Shown here: positions 26,336 to 35,398 of the stretch, piece by piece
How positions within the stretch are numbered: the first letter of the stretch is position 1
Layout of the letters: the number at the start of each line of letters is the position of its first letter
NCBI RefSeq assembly: GCF_003207955.1
Contig: NZ_NOXG01000009.1
Coordinates: forward strand, 1 to 64,000
Direction: 5' to 3'
DNA: 64,000 nucleotides
DNA from: Novacetimonas pomaceti
GTDB lineage: Bacteria > Pseudomonadota > Alphaproteobacteria > Acetobacterales > Acetobacteraceae
Notes under the pieces: generated by a model
The model's input: only the letters and a program-made list of their open reading frames with translations
What the model was told of the DNA's origin: nothing
The model's database searches: none
Program-made: the position numbers and the translations under genes

Positions 26336-27652
26336 CTAAAGCGATAGATGAAATCCGACCAGAAATGTGTGAATGGGGAACTGTCCACTGCCCACCGTAT
26401 TCTGACTGCTGAAATCATAATTGGCCGCCAGGCGCATATGGCGGTTGATCAGCCAATCCACCTCGGCGCCCACGCCGTAGTACGTCTGGTTGTTGCGCTC
26501 CTGATACAGGACCGTGTTCTGTAAAAAGGCCGGAGCGGACGGATAGTTCGCTTTCTGTATCTGTCCGTATGCAGAAAAAACAATATTGCGCTGATAGGTG
26601 TGGGTAACCCCGATGCGCGCGCCGGTAAAAGTATATCCCACGACATTTTCAAAGGCGCTGTCCTCAATGCCATGACGGACACTCAGCGTCGCGGTCGTCA
26701 GGCGCGTTGGCGACCAGCTCAGCTCCGCCTCCGCCATCGGGGAATTGATCGTTCCATACCCGTTTGCGCGGTAACGACGCGTCTGGTAACCCACCAGCGC
26801 GCGGAAACGCAGGGGGCCGCGCATGCCGAAATCATAACCCGCCATGACCGACGCCCCGTTTGAATCACGCGATGGCGCGCCCGTCAGCTGGGTCTGGTAA
26901 CGGATTTCGGTGCCCTGCATCACCAGCAGGATATGGCTGTCCTGACGCATTTCATACTGCGCCGTCACACCTTCGGTAATCAGGACGCGATCGCGGTAGC
27001 TCTGGCTCGGCTGCGAAGGTGTCGGGGCAAAGTTGTCGAAATAATAACGCTGCACGTCAACCTGTGGAATGAAGCTGAAACGCCCGTGCGTCGTCGCGGT
27101 ATAGCTCAGCCTTCCATCATCCACCTGATAGGGAACGGGATGATTGACGATCAGCGCGCCAAGGTCGGTGGGCATCTGGACAAGCGCCAGATGCGTGTAC
27201 GACACACCGATCGTATCATGCCCGAAATCATGGACCCCGCCGACATTCGCCGTCCAGTTCGTGCGGTTCTGGATGCTGCGGGAGGGATAGCGGATGTCAT
27301 CCACGCTTATATTGCCATGGACCTGGTCGCGCTTTCCCCATCGCGACACGGCCGACAGGCTCCCCTGCGTGGAGATGACCGCGCTGGAATGGCCACCGAC
27401 ATTACGGTCAACGTTGTTGGCGTAACCTTCCGATTCGCTTCCTTCCGCATCAATGCGCAGGGGGCCGTAACGCTTGCCCAGCGGGGCGTACGCCCCCATC
27501 GCGCGCACCTGCGCGGGCTCTTCCGACAGATCACCCGCGCCACTGCCGATGGCCGGGAAATAGTTGTCGATAACCTGGGCAAGGGCGCTGTCGACCGAAA
27601 GAAAAGGGGCGGCAGCGGTCAAGCCCAGCCTGATGACCATTATTTTGCGCAC
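26336..27652 (-). CDS. Outer-membrane beta-barrel protein of the polysaccharide locus (BBP2-like)
   Basis: A 438-residue protein with a signal peptide ending at DSALAQ and many alternating-hydrophobicity strands with aromatic girdles throughout (for example RLTTATLSVRHGIEDSAF and RHMRLAANYDFSSQN), ending FHLSL. The pattern matches putative beta-barrel porin 2 proteins found in polysaccharide clusters. It is the first gene of the minus arm. Its likely role is in secretion of the polymer across the outer membrane with the GumB-like lipoprotein, which is inferred from position. Confidence 0.8.
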   Translation of the reverse strand: MRKIMVIRLGLTAAAPFLSVDSALAQVIDNYFPAIGSGAGDLSEEPAQVRAMGAYAPLGKRYGPLRIDAEGSESEGYANNVDRNVGGHSSAVISTQGSLSAVSRWGKRDQVHGNISVDDIRYPSRSIQNRTNWTANVGGVHDFGHDTIGVSYTHLALVQMPTDLGALIVNHPVPYQVDDGRLSYTATTHGRFSFIPQVDVQRYYFDNFAPTPSQPSQSYRDRVLITEGVTAQYEMRQDSHILLVMQGTEIRYQTQLTGAPSRDSNGASVMAGYDFGMRGPLRFRALVGYQTRRYRANGYGTINSPMAEAELSWSPTRLTTATLSVRHGIEDSAFENVVGYTFTGARIGVTHTYQRNIVFSAYGQIQKANYPSAPAFLQNTVLYQERNNQTYYGVGAEVDWLINRHMRLAANYDFSSQNTVGSGQFPIHTFLVGFHLSL

Positions 27653-28034
27653 CAGATACCCTATTGGACATTCATGACAGGAAAACGGGAAAGGACGAGA
27701 GTCATCAGGAAATGGCCCCGGGAATATTATTTTTAATTCTTAACGCACAACAGCTTGCAACCATACAGATTTAATCCCCTATCCAAGATTAAATTCGTTC
27801 AGCGTCATTTTTATCTGCATGTTTTTTGTACAGAACGGTTGTCACGTTTGCGTTATTCTTGGAAATAAATTTTTAACCTTTGCGCGGAACTTGCCGCCCG
27901 GTTTCCACGTATAGGGCCTGTTACGGCCAGACGAGCAATCATGGACATGCTCCCCCCGACATGGCCGAACCAGATGAAAAAATTGGCATCGAATATTCTG
28001 GCTCTTCATGTTCTGTAATAATGCGGAGTATATC
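27653..28034. promoter_or_regulatory. Divergent control region of the exopolysaccharide locus
   Basis: A 382-base gap separates the two divergent arms. The first half (27720-27880) is AT-rich and must hold promoters for both directions. I find no JUMPstart/ops element (GGCGGTAG) and no clear sigma-70 boxes. Confidence 0.5.
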
Positions 28035-29492
28035 ATGGATGCTCATCTTTCCGCCGCGACGGCCGGAACCGCCCCTTCGGCGCTCCCGCTTGACGATGCC
28101 TCCCTGCGCGACGTGGATGAGATCATCATTCCCACAACACAGTTGCGCCATATACATTTTTCATGTGCAACGGCCCTGATCGCCACGGACTGCGCCGCAT
28201 TTTCCGTATCCATGGCCCTGGAAGAAATATTATTCCCAAAAAACATTTATTACGGGGAAAGTATTTTTCTCACCTCATGCGCCCTGTTCATCGTGATGGT
28301 CGGATATCTTGCCTATCTGCGCCATTATACCGATCGCCTGCCGTTCTGGACCGAAAGCGCGCAGATCATCATGACGACGGGACTGGCGGCAGCGGCGCTC
28401 GTCATCCTTTCATGGCGCGACATGCATGACATTGCGGTGCTGTTTCCGTTCCTTGCCTTCCCCTTCATCGACATCATGCTGCGCCAGGCCACCAAACGGG
28501 TCCTGCACGGCATGGGCCTGTGGCGTATTCCCGTGCTGCTCGCGGGGGAGCCGGAGGACTGCGCACGCGCCATCGAAATCCTTACCAGCGAACGCTTTCC
28601 CGGCCTGCGTTCGGTCGGCTGCATTCCCCCTTCGCGCCTGCTGCGCATGTCCGGCACCCATCTGCATCGCATGCTGCTGGCGCGCCACGGGGCGGCCCGC
28701 CTGCTGCTGGTGATGGATGTCCACGACGGCGACGGTCGCAACGTGGTGGAACATGTCACCCGCACGCGCCTGCCCTTTTCGCTGATGCCACCGATGCAGG
28801 GCCTGCCGCTGGACCATGGATGCCAGTCATATTTCAGCCATGACGGCATGATGATGACCTTCCGCAGCAATCTTGAACGCCCGTTCCATCGCGGGGCGAA
28901 GGTCGCGCTGGACCTGTTCGTCGCGTCGCTGGTCCTTCTGGCGCTGCTGCCGGTGCTTGCGGTGATCTATGCTTTCGTGCGGCTCGACGGGGGACCGGCG
29001 ATTTTCGGCCACATGCGCATCGGACGCAACGGACGGCCTTTCCGCTGCCTGAAATTCCGGACCATGGCGGTCAATGCCGACAGCATCCTTGCCGATCTTC
29101 TGGCGCGCGACCCGGCGGCGGCGGCGGAATGGGCGGCGACGCGCAAGCTGACGTCCGATCCCCGCATCACCCGGGTGGGAAAGATACTGCGCAAGACCAG
29201 CCTTGATGAACTGCCGCAGGTCTTCAACGTGCTGCGCCTTGAAATGAGCCTTGTCGGCCCGCGTCCCATCGTCATGGCCGAAGAGGTCCATTACGGCGCC
29301 GACCTGGAATATTACATGGCGACCCGCCCCGGCATTACCGGCCTGTGGCAGGTCAGTGGCCGTAGCGATACGTCCTACACCCGGCGTGTCCAGCTGGATA
29401 ACTGGTACGTACGTAACTGGAGCCTGTGGCGTGACATCATAATCCTGCTGAAAACCGTCCCGGCGGTACTGGCACAGAAAGGCGCGCGCTGA
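28035..29492 (+). CDS. Undecaprenyl-phosphate glucose phosphotransferase, GumD/AceA-like
   Basis: A 485-residue membrane enzyme that starts repeat-unit synthesis by moving a hexose-1-phosphate, probably glucose, from UDP-sugar to undecaprenyl phosphate. Four N-terminal hydrophobic segments precede a Rossmann-like domain. The C-terminal catalytic domain starts with a membrane helix (LFVASLVLLALLPVLAVIYA) and carries KFRTM, DELPQVFNVLRLEMSLVGPRP and RPGITGLWQVSGRS. The ATG at 28035 has GGAG six bases upstream; the earlier ATG at 28008 lacks a site. It is the first gene of the plus arm. Confidence 0.93.
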   Translation: MDAHLSAATAGTAPSALPLDDASLRDVDEIIIPTTQLRHIHFSCATALIATDCAAFSVSMALEEILFPKNIYYGESIFLTSCALFIVMVGYLAYLRHYTDRLPFWTESAQIIMTTGLAAAALVILSWRDMHDIAVLFPFLAFPFIDIMLRQATKRVLHGMGLWRIPVLLAGEPEDCARAIEILTSERFPGLRSVGCIPPSRLLRMSGTHLHRMLLARHGAARLLLVMDVHDGDGRNVVEHVTRTRLPFSLMPPMQGLPLDHGCQSYFSHDGMMMTFRSNLERPFHRGAKVALDLFVASLVLLALLPVLAVIYAFVRLDGGPAIFGHMRIGRNGRPFRCLKFRTMAVNADSILADLLARDPAAAAEWAATRKLTSDPRITRVGKILRKTSLDELPQVFNVLRLEMSLVGPRPIVMAEEVHYGADLEYYMATRPGITGLWQVSGRSDTSYTRRVQLDNWYVRNWSLWRDIIILLKTVPAVLAQKGAR

Positions 29493-29569
29493 CCCCTGTC
29501 CACGCCGCGCCAGGGACGCCACATGTGCCCCCTTTATCCGCCCCCTCCCCTTTCGAGAGGACGCAAGCG

Positions 29570-31804
29570 ATGAATACGCTTCAATTGCCCGCATCATTCA
29601 ACGGCCCGGCGGCGCCGGACCCGATGGCGACGCAACAGGTTTCACCCTTGCATGCCTTCAGCATCATGAACCGCCACCGCCTGGCCATCGCGCTGGTGAC
29701 GCTGGGGATCGCGGTGCCGGCGGGGTTCGGGATATTTTCCCTCAGGCCCTACTACAGCGCGTCCTCCATCCTGATCGTCGGCACCCGGCAGGCCCCGTTT
29801 CGCGACCTGCAGGCCACCGTTTCCTCGCCCGAGGTCGATACCGTGGCCGTCAACAGCGAGGTCAGCATCCTGCGCAGCCCGGCGATCGCACGCGCCGTGG
29901 TAAAAAAACTCGACCTGGTGGATGATCCCGACGTGCGCGAGGCGCTGGACCATGTCCCGCTGACCAAACGCATCATAAATGCCGTATCGCGCCTGTTCAT
30001 CACCCCGCCGCCACAGCTTCCGATGACGCCGGACGAACGGCTGCAGGCGACCAGCCTGCTGCTGGACCAGTGGGTGACGATCCTTAATGACGGGCGTTCC
30101 TATATCATCACCATTACCGCCAGCATGAACAATGCGCAGACCAGCGCGCGCATCGCCAATGCCTATGCGGACGTCTATCTCGACTTCAAGCGTCACATGA
30201 AGATATCTGCGACGTGGCAGGCGAACGCGTTGCTGGACGAACAGATCGCCCCCCTGCGGGAGCGGCTGCGCAAGGCGGAACAGGCGGTACAGGCCTTTCG
30301 CGAAAAGAACGGCCTGATCGCCGCGGAACTGGAACGGGCGCCGGGGGCCAACGGCGCCAGTAACGACAATGGCGGCACGACCGTCACCGACCAGCAGCTG
30401 ATCCAGATGAACCGCGAGCTTATTACCGCGCGCGGCGATCTGGAAAGCCGGCGCGCGCGGTACGCGGAAATCCGGAACGCGCTGAACAATGGCAGCGTGG
30501 ACAGCATTCCCGACGCGGTTTCTTCGCCCCTTATCCAGCAGCTTCAGGCGCAGGAAGCCCAGATCAGCAGCCGTGCCGCCAGCCTGAGCCAGACGGTGAT
30601 GGATGGCAATCCCGACCTCCAGTCCGTGCGCGCGGCAGCCGCCCAGGTCCGCAGCCGCATCGGCGCGGAGGTCCACCGCATCGCCAACAGTGCCGCCAAG
30701 GAACTGGCCAGCGCCGAAGCCCGCGTGGCGGCCCTGTCGGCCGAGGTCAACCGGCTGCAGGGACAGGTCACCGCCGAGAACGAGGCGGACGTGACCCTGC
30801 GCCAGCTGCAGAGCGAGGCCACGGCGGCACGCACGGTATACCAGGACTATCTTGGGCGGTTTGCCCAGACATCCACGCAGGCGGAACTGCAGGTGGCGGA
30901 GGCCGACCTCATTTCGCGGGCCGACACCCCCATTGGTCCCTATGGGCCGCCGCGCACGCAGTACATGGCCATTGCCCTCCTGTTTTCCCTTATCGCGGGG
31001 GCGGGATCCGCCCTGATCATCGACCGGATGCGCAAGGGGGTGCGCAGCACGGCGGAACTCGACGCCATTCCGGGGCTGTTCGCGCTGGGGCTTGTCCCGG
31101 CATTCGCCGGCACCCTGTCACGCCAGTACGCCAGCAGGGAACGCTCGGCCTATCTGGAAACCGTGGAATCGATCCGCAGCGTCCTGTCATTCGGCCACAG
31201 CCGTTTTCGCGCCAAGGTGGTGCTGGTCACCTCTGCCGAACAGGCCGAGGGCAAGACGACCTTTGCCCTGTCGCTGGCGGCCAATACGGGACGGTGCGGG
31301 CAGCGCGCGCTGGTGATCGATTGTGACATGCGCAATCCGTCGGCCATGCGCGTCATGGGCGCGGTCAGCATCGTGCGCAACAGCCACATGCCGGTCGATC
31401 CCCTTCTGGCGGGGCTGGAACGCGACGTGCTGCCCGGTGTCGATATCCTGACGCCGGAGGGCATGATGCATCGCGGTGGCCGGGCCATGCTGCTGCCCGA
31501 GGAACTGGGACGCATACTCGCGCAGGTGGGATCGCAGTATGACATGATCCTGCTCGACACCCCGCCGGCGCTGGCCTTCCCGGACGCTGCCGTCCTGTCG
31601 CGCCAGACCGATGGCGTGGTGATGGTGGTCAAATGGGGCCGGACAAGCGCCTCCACCCTGGTACAGGCGATGCGCACGCTGCACACCTATGACGCCCGCA
31701 CGCTGGGCGCGGTGCTGACGCAGGCCCCCCCGCACAGCCTGGGCGAGGCGGAGAAACATCCCTTCCGGATCTACAGCCATTATGGATTGCTGCCCCCCGG
31801 CTGA
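29570..31804 (+). CDS. Polysaccharide copolymerase fused to BY-type tyrosine kinase (Wzc/GumC-like)
   Basis: A 744-residue inner-membrane protein controlling chain length and export. It has an N-terminal Wzz domain with first membrane helix (residues about 39-57), a long coiled-coil periplasmic part (220-445), a second helix (466-485) and a cytoplasmic kinase domain. The kinase shows a Walker A variant TSAEQAEGKTT (554-564), Walker A' VIDCDMR (583-589) and Walker B ILLDTPP (660-666). The C-terminal tyrosine cluster that is usually autophosphorylated is reduced to Tyr735 and Tyr738. The ATG at 29570 has GAGAGGA upstream; the earlier ATG at 29525 is rejected. Confidence 0.9.
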   Translation: MNTLQLPASFNGPAAPDPMATQQVSPLHAFSIMNRHRLAIALVTLGIAVPAGFGIFSLRPYYSASSILIVGTRQAPFRDLQATVSSPEVDTVAVNSEVSILRSPAIARAVVKKLDLVDDPDVREALDHVPLTKRIINAVSRLFITPPPQLPMTPDERLQATSLLLDQWVTILNDGRSYIITITASMNNAQTSARIANAYADVYLDFKRHMKISATWQANALLDEQIAPLRERLRKAEQAVQAFREKNGLIAAELERAPGANGASNDNGGTTVTDQQLIQMNRELITARGDLESRRARYAEIRNALNNGSVDSIPDAVSSPLIQQLQAQEAQISSRAASLSQTVMDGNPDLQSVRAAAAQVRSRIGAEVHRIANSAAKELASAEARVAALSAEVNRLQGQVTAENEADVTLRQLQSEATAARTVYQDYLGRFAQTSTQAELQVAEADLISRADTPIGPYGPPRTQYMAIALLFSLIAGAGSALIIDRMRKGVRSTAELDAIPGLFALGLVPAFAGTLSRQYASRERSAYLETVESIRSVLSFGHSRFRAKVVLVTSAEQAEGKTTFALSLAANTGRCGQRALVIDCDMRNPSAMRVMGAVSIVRNSHMPVDPLLAGLERDVLPGVDILTPEGMMHRGGRAMLLPEELGRILAQVGSQYDMILLDTPPALAFPDAAVLSRQTDGVVMVVKWGRTSASTLVQAMRTLHTYDARTLGAVLTQAPPHSLGEAEKHPFRIYSHYGLLPPG

Positions 31805-31834
31805 CGTGTGGCGCGCAATGTGTGGAGTGTTTTG

Positions 31835-32917
31835 GTGAGACCAGTCATCTATGTCAACGGACGCTTCATGACCCAGCCATTGAGCGGCGTGCAGCGTTTC
31901 GCAATCGAAATCTGTCATGCCCTCGCCCGCGTCAGCTCCGCGCAGGGACGGCCCGCCCCGCTGATCCTGCTCCCCGATGCACAGATTACCGAGCAGGACG
32001 CCCCCGACCTGCCACGACGCACCGTTGGCAGGCGCCATGGGCAGATATGGGAACAGTGCGAACTGCCGCTGGCGGCGCGTCATGGCGTGCTGATCAACCT
32101 TGGCAATACGGCCCCCCTGTGGGGACGCCGCCAGATCGTGATCATTCATGACGCGGGCGTATTCGGCCATCCGGAATCCTATTCATGGAAATTCCGCCTG
32201 TGGTATCGGTTTTTACATTTCTTCCTGTGCCGGACCCGGACGCGGCTGGTCACCGTTTCCGAATTTTCCCGCACGGAACTGTCGCGCCATCTCCGCATTC
32301 CGGCCTCACGGATCACGGTAATTGGCGAAGGGGCGGAACATATCGCGCGCGTCATGCCCGACACCGCGATCCTTGCGCGCCATGACCTGAAAAGCCAGCG
32401 TTTCGTCCTGGCGGTCGGCAACCTTGCGCCGCACAAGAACCTGGCGCGGCTCGACGCCCTTGCCCGTGCCCTGTCGCTGCGCGGGATTCCTCTTGTCATC
32501 AGCGGCAGCGTGAATAACGCCGTCTTCAATTCCAATGGTACCCAGGTCCTGCCGAAACCCGCCACCTATGTCGGGCGCGTCAGCGACGCGGAACTGCGCG
32601 CGCTTTATGACGCGGCGGCCTGCTTCGTCTTCCCGTCGCTTTACGAAGGTTTCGGGCTTCCGCCGCTGGAGGCCATGGCCTGTGGCTGTCCGGTGGTGAC
32701 GGCCGACATTCCCGTGCTGCACGAAGTCTGCGCCGATGCCGCGCTCTATGCCGATCCCACCGACCCCGAGGCCATTGCCAGCAGCGTCGTGCGCATCCTT
32801 GACACACCCGCCCTGGCGCAGGAACTGCGCGCGGCAGGCACGATGCGGGCGTCCGCCTTCACATGGGACAGGGCCGCGCAGGCCCTGCTGCAGATCGCGC
32901 AGGACATAACGGCATGA
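31835..32917 (+). CDS. GT4 glycosyltransferase
   Basis: A 360-residue GT-B enzyme. The N-terminus reads YVNGRFMTQPLSGVQRFAIE, with the G.QR acceptor loop. The donor site includes AVGNLAPHKNLARL and the EX7E motif in PSLYEGFGLPPLEAMACG. It probably transfers a mannosyl or related residue during repeat-unit assembly. The GTG at 31835 with GGAG eight bases upstream is preferred over the GTG at 31808, which lacks a site and adds nine residues. The stop overlaps the next gene's ATG, indicating coupling. Confidence 0.88.
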   Translation: MRPVIYVNGRFMTQPLSGVQRFAIEICHALARVSSAQGRPAPLILLPDAQITEQDAPDLPRRTVGRRHGQIWEQCELPLAARHGVLINLGNTAPLWGRRQIVIIHDAGVFGHPESYSWKFRLWYRFLHFFLCRTRTRLVTVSEFSRTELSRHLRIPASRITVIGEGAEHIARVMPDTAILARHDLKSQRFVLAVGNLAPHKNLARLDALARALSLRGIPLVISGSVNNAVFNSNGTQVLPKPATYVGRVSDAELRALYDAAACFVFPSLYEGFGLPPLEAMACGCPVVTADIPVLHEVCADAALYADPTDPEAIASSVVRILDTPALAQELRAAGTMRASAFTWDRAAQALLQIAQDITA

Positions 32918-33318
32918 CAGGGCATCGTCCGTCCGTCCCCCATCGTCCGCTTGCCCCCATGGGCATGCGTCGCTGGACGGCCTGCATGGGCGTTGTCATG
33001 GGCATGCTGACAGCCGCCATCCCGTTCGCCCGCGCCGCCCCCACGCAGTCCGTCTGGTGCAGCGCCAGCGACCCCGCCAGCCAGCGCCTGTTCATCAGCC
33101 ACCCCTATCAGCTGCCAATGACATCGCGCATGGCGCTTTACGCCTATGGCGGCAGGTTCGCCCGCACCGTCAACCTGCGCTTTGGCATGCATCTGGTGCT
33201 GGAGGGCGCGTATTGCCACGGTTTTTCCACGCCGCATCGCGCCGCCACGGCACATGCGGACCTGATCGGCCGCCTGGCCGCACGTGATTTCCAGATTGTT
33301 TCGGTCGGTATTTTCTAG
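32914..33318 (+). CDS. Small secreted protein in the polysaccharide operon, unknown
   Basis: A 134-residue protein with a signal peptide (MGVVMGMLTAAIPFARAAP, cleavage near residue 42) and a short mature domain containing two cysteines (VWCSAS and AYCHGF) that could form a disulfide. The ATG at 32914 overlaps the GT4 stop as ATGA. No family is recognised. Being coupled between two glycosyltransferase genes, it may be a periplasmic accessory of polymer assembly or export. Confidence 0.6.
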   Translation: MTGHRPSVPHRPLAPMGMRRWTACMGVVMGMLTAAIPFARAAPTQSVWCSASDPASQRLFISHPYQLPMTSRMALYAYGGRFARTVNLRFGMHLVLEGAYCHGFSTPHRAATAHADLIGRLAARDFQIVSVGIF

Positions 33319-33343
33319 ATCCCGCGCAGCAGGAGAAACATAC

Positions 33344-35380
33344 ATGTCAGCACCGTCGCATGCCCCTTTGCGCGCCTTTGTCCAGCTGAGTTACGGGTAT
33401 GGAGCCACAAGCTGGCACACGCGATGGGAAAAGGGTGCCATTCCCGGCATAAACGAACCCTATGCCTATGGCTATTACCGCGCGGCGGGACCGGATGTCG
33501 TCATCGAACAGTCAGAAGACAGGGTGGAAAATCCGTTCTCCCGCCTTGTCCGTTACGGGGTGCGCTTCCTCATCGGCTTTGACTTCGTGCATGCATGGCG
33601 CAATCGGGCGGGGATCATGTCGTCCGATGTCGTCTGGACCCATACCGAGGCGCAGGCCATGGCGGTCCTGCTGCTGTATCGCCTGACACCCCGCGCCCGC
33701 CATCCCCCGCTGATTGCCCAGAGCGTGTGGCTGATGGATCGCTGGGACCAGGAAACATGGTGGCGCAGGTGGATCATGCGCCTGCTGCTGTCGCGCGCGG
33801 ACCTGCTGACGTTCCTGTCGCCGGAAAACATGGCGCGCGCGCGTGCCATCTTTCCGGGGCAGAGAATGGCATGGGTGGAATTCGGCATCCGCGCGGACGA
33901 GATGACGCCCCACGCGCCGATGGCGCATACGCCCGGCGATCCCATCAGGGTCCTGTCGCTGGGCAATGACCGTCATCGCGACTGGACCACCCTTGTCACC
34001 GCGACATCGCGCCTGCCCGATGACGTGCCCTGTCATGTCACCATCGCCACGGCCAACCGGATCGATGCGCCACCCCACGTCACGCGCGTCACCCCCACGA
34101 ACAATGACACGCTGTTCGCATTGTACGATCAGGCCGACCTGGTGGTGGTACCACTGACGCGCAACCTGCATGCCTCCGGCATTACGGTCATAGAGGAAGC
34201 AACCTTGCGCGGGCTGCCGGTCATTGCCACCGATACCGGGGGACTGCGCCACTATTTCGATGAACAGTGCGTATTCTATGTTCCTGTCGGCGATGTGCAG
34301 GCACTGGCGCAGGCTATCGTCACGCTGGCCTGTGATCCGGATCGATGCGCGGACATGGTCGAACGCGCGCGCGCGCGGATCCGCACACGGCTGAACTCCC
34401 ACGCCTATGCCCTGCGGCATGTCGCCCTGTCGCGCGAACTGCTGTCGCAGGGGGTGCCTGCGTCGGACAATCCGCGGGAAAATACCGCGCCCGCCGCCCG
34501 CGACATGAGGATCACGATCGGGATCGCCACCAGTGGGCGCCCTGAAATCCTGCGCGAAACCGTGGCCCAGCTGCGTCGCCAGACCCATCCCGCGCAGCAG
34601 ATCCTGATATGCGCCCCCACGGCGCAGGACATGGCAGGCCTGGATTCATCCGCCGGGGTAACCCTGCTGCAGGGACCGCGCGGACTGGCACATCAGCGCA
34701 ATGTCCTGCTGGATCATGCCAGGGATGCGGATATCATCGTGTTCTTCGATGATGATTTCCTGGCCGATCCCGATTACCTGGCACGCTGCGCGGACGCCTT
34801 TGCCGCGGATCCGGACATCGTGGTGGCAACCGGACGCGTCCTGGCGGACGGGGCGAAAGGGCCGGGCCTGACGGTGGCCGAAGGACGCGCCATGCTGGAG
34901 GATCCACGCGTCAACGACACATCGTCCCTGCCGGCCGTGCAGCCGGCGTGGAACGGATATGGGTGCAACATGGCCTATCGTCTTGCGACCATCCGCGAGA
35001 CAGGACTGCGCTTTGACGAACGCCTGCCGCTTTATGCATGGTACGAAGACATCGATTTTTCCCGACAGCTGGGACAGCGGGGACGCATCGTGCGCGTCAA
35101 CGGGGCGAAAGGCATCCATCTGGGCAGCAAATCCGGACGCACGCCGGGGCGTCGGCTGGGTTATTCGCAGGTGGTCAATCCGCTTTATCTTTTCCGCAAG
35201 GGAACATTTCCCCTTGACCATGCCCTGCGCAGCATCGGGCGCAATATCGCGATGAACATCGTGCGCAGCCTGTGGCCTGAACCCTATATCGACCGGCGGG
35301 GCCGCGTCGTCGGCAACTGGCTGGCGCTGCGTGACGCCATGCGCGGTCACGTCGCCCCAGAGAAAATGCTGACACTTTAA
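33344..35380 (+). CDS. Bifunctional glycosyltransferase: GT4-like domain fused to GT2 domain
   Basis: A 678-residue protein with two transferase domains. The N-terminal part (1-370) is GT-B-like with the donor motif EEATLRGLPVIATDTGG at 284-300. A Pro/Ala-rich linker (370-388) follows. The C-terminal part (388-600) is a GT-A/GT2 domain with FDDD (468-471) as the metal-binding DXD region and WYEDID (566-571) as the catalytic acidic motif. One polypeptide could add two consecutive sugars. The ATG at 33344 has AGGAGA eight bases upstream. I do not recognise this fusion from the xanthan or acetan systems. Confidence 0.85.
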   Translation: MSAPSHAPLRAFVQLSYGYGATSWHTRWEKGAIPGINEPYAYGYYRAAGPDVVIEQSEDRVENPFSRLVRYGVRFLIGFDFVHAWRNRAGIMSSDVVWTHTEAQAMAVLLLYRLTPRARHPPLIAQSVWLMDRWDQETWWRRWIMRLLLSRADLLTFLSPENMARARAIFPGQRMAWVEFGIRADEMTPHAPMAHTPGDPIRVLSLGNDRHRDWTTLVTATSRLPDDVPCHVTIATANRIDAPPHVTRVTPTNNDTLFALYDQADLVVVPLTRNLHASGITVIEEATLRGLPVIATDTGGLRHYFDEQCVFYVPVGDVQALAQAIVTLACDPDRCADMVERARARIRTRLNSHAYALRHVALSRELLSQGVPASDNPRENTAPAARDMRITIGIATSGRPEILRETVAQLRRQTHPAQQILICAPTAQDMAGLDSSAGVTLLQGPRGLAHQRNVLLDHARDADIIVFFDDDFLADPDYLARCADAFAADPDIVVATGRVLADGAKGPGLTVAEGRAMLEDPRVNDTSSLPAVQPAWNGYGCNMAYRLATIRETGLRFDERLPLYAWYEDIDFSRQLGQRGRIVRVNGAKGIHLGSKSGRTPGRRLGYSQVVNPLYLFRKGTFPLDHALRSIGRNIAMNIVRSLWPEPYIDRRGRVVGNWLALRDAMRGHVAPEKMLTL

Positions 35381-35398
35381 CTTGCAAAGGCTTTTTTC

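Noticed and set aside
27653..28034. JUMPstart/ops element in the divergent region
   Set aside because: The core GGCGGTAG was not found on reading the region.
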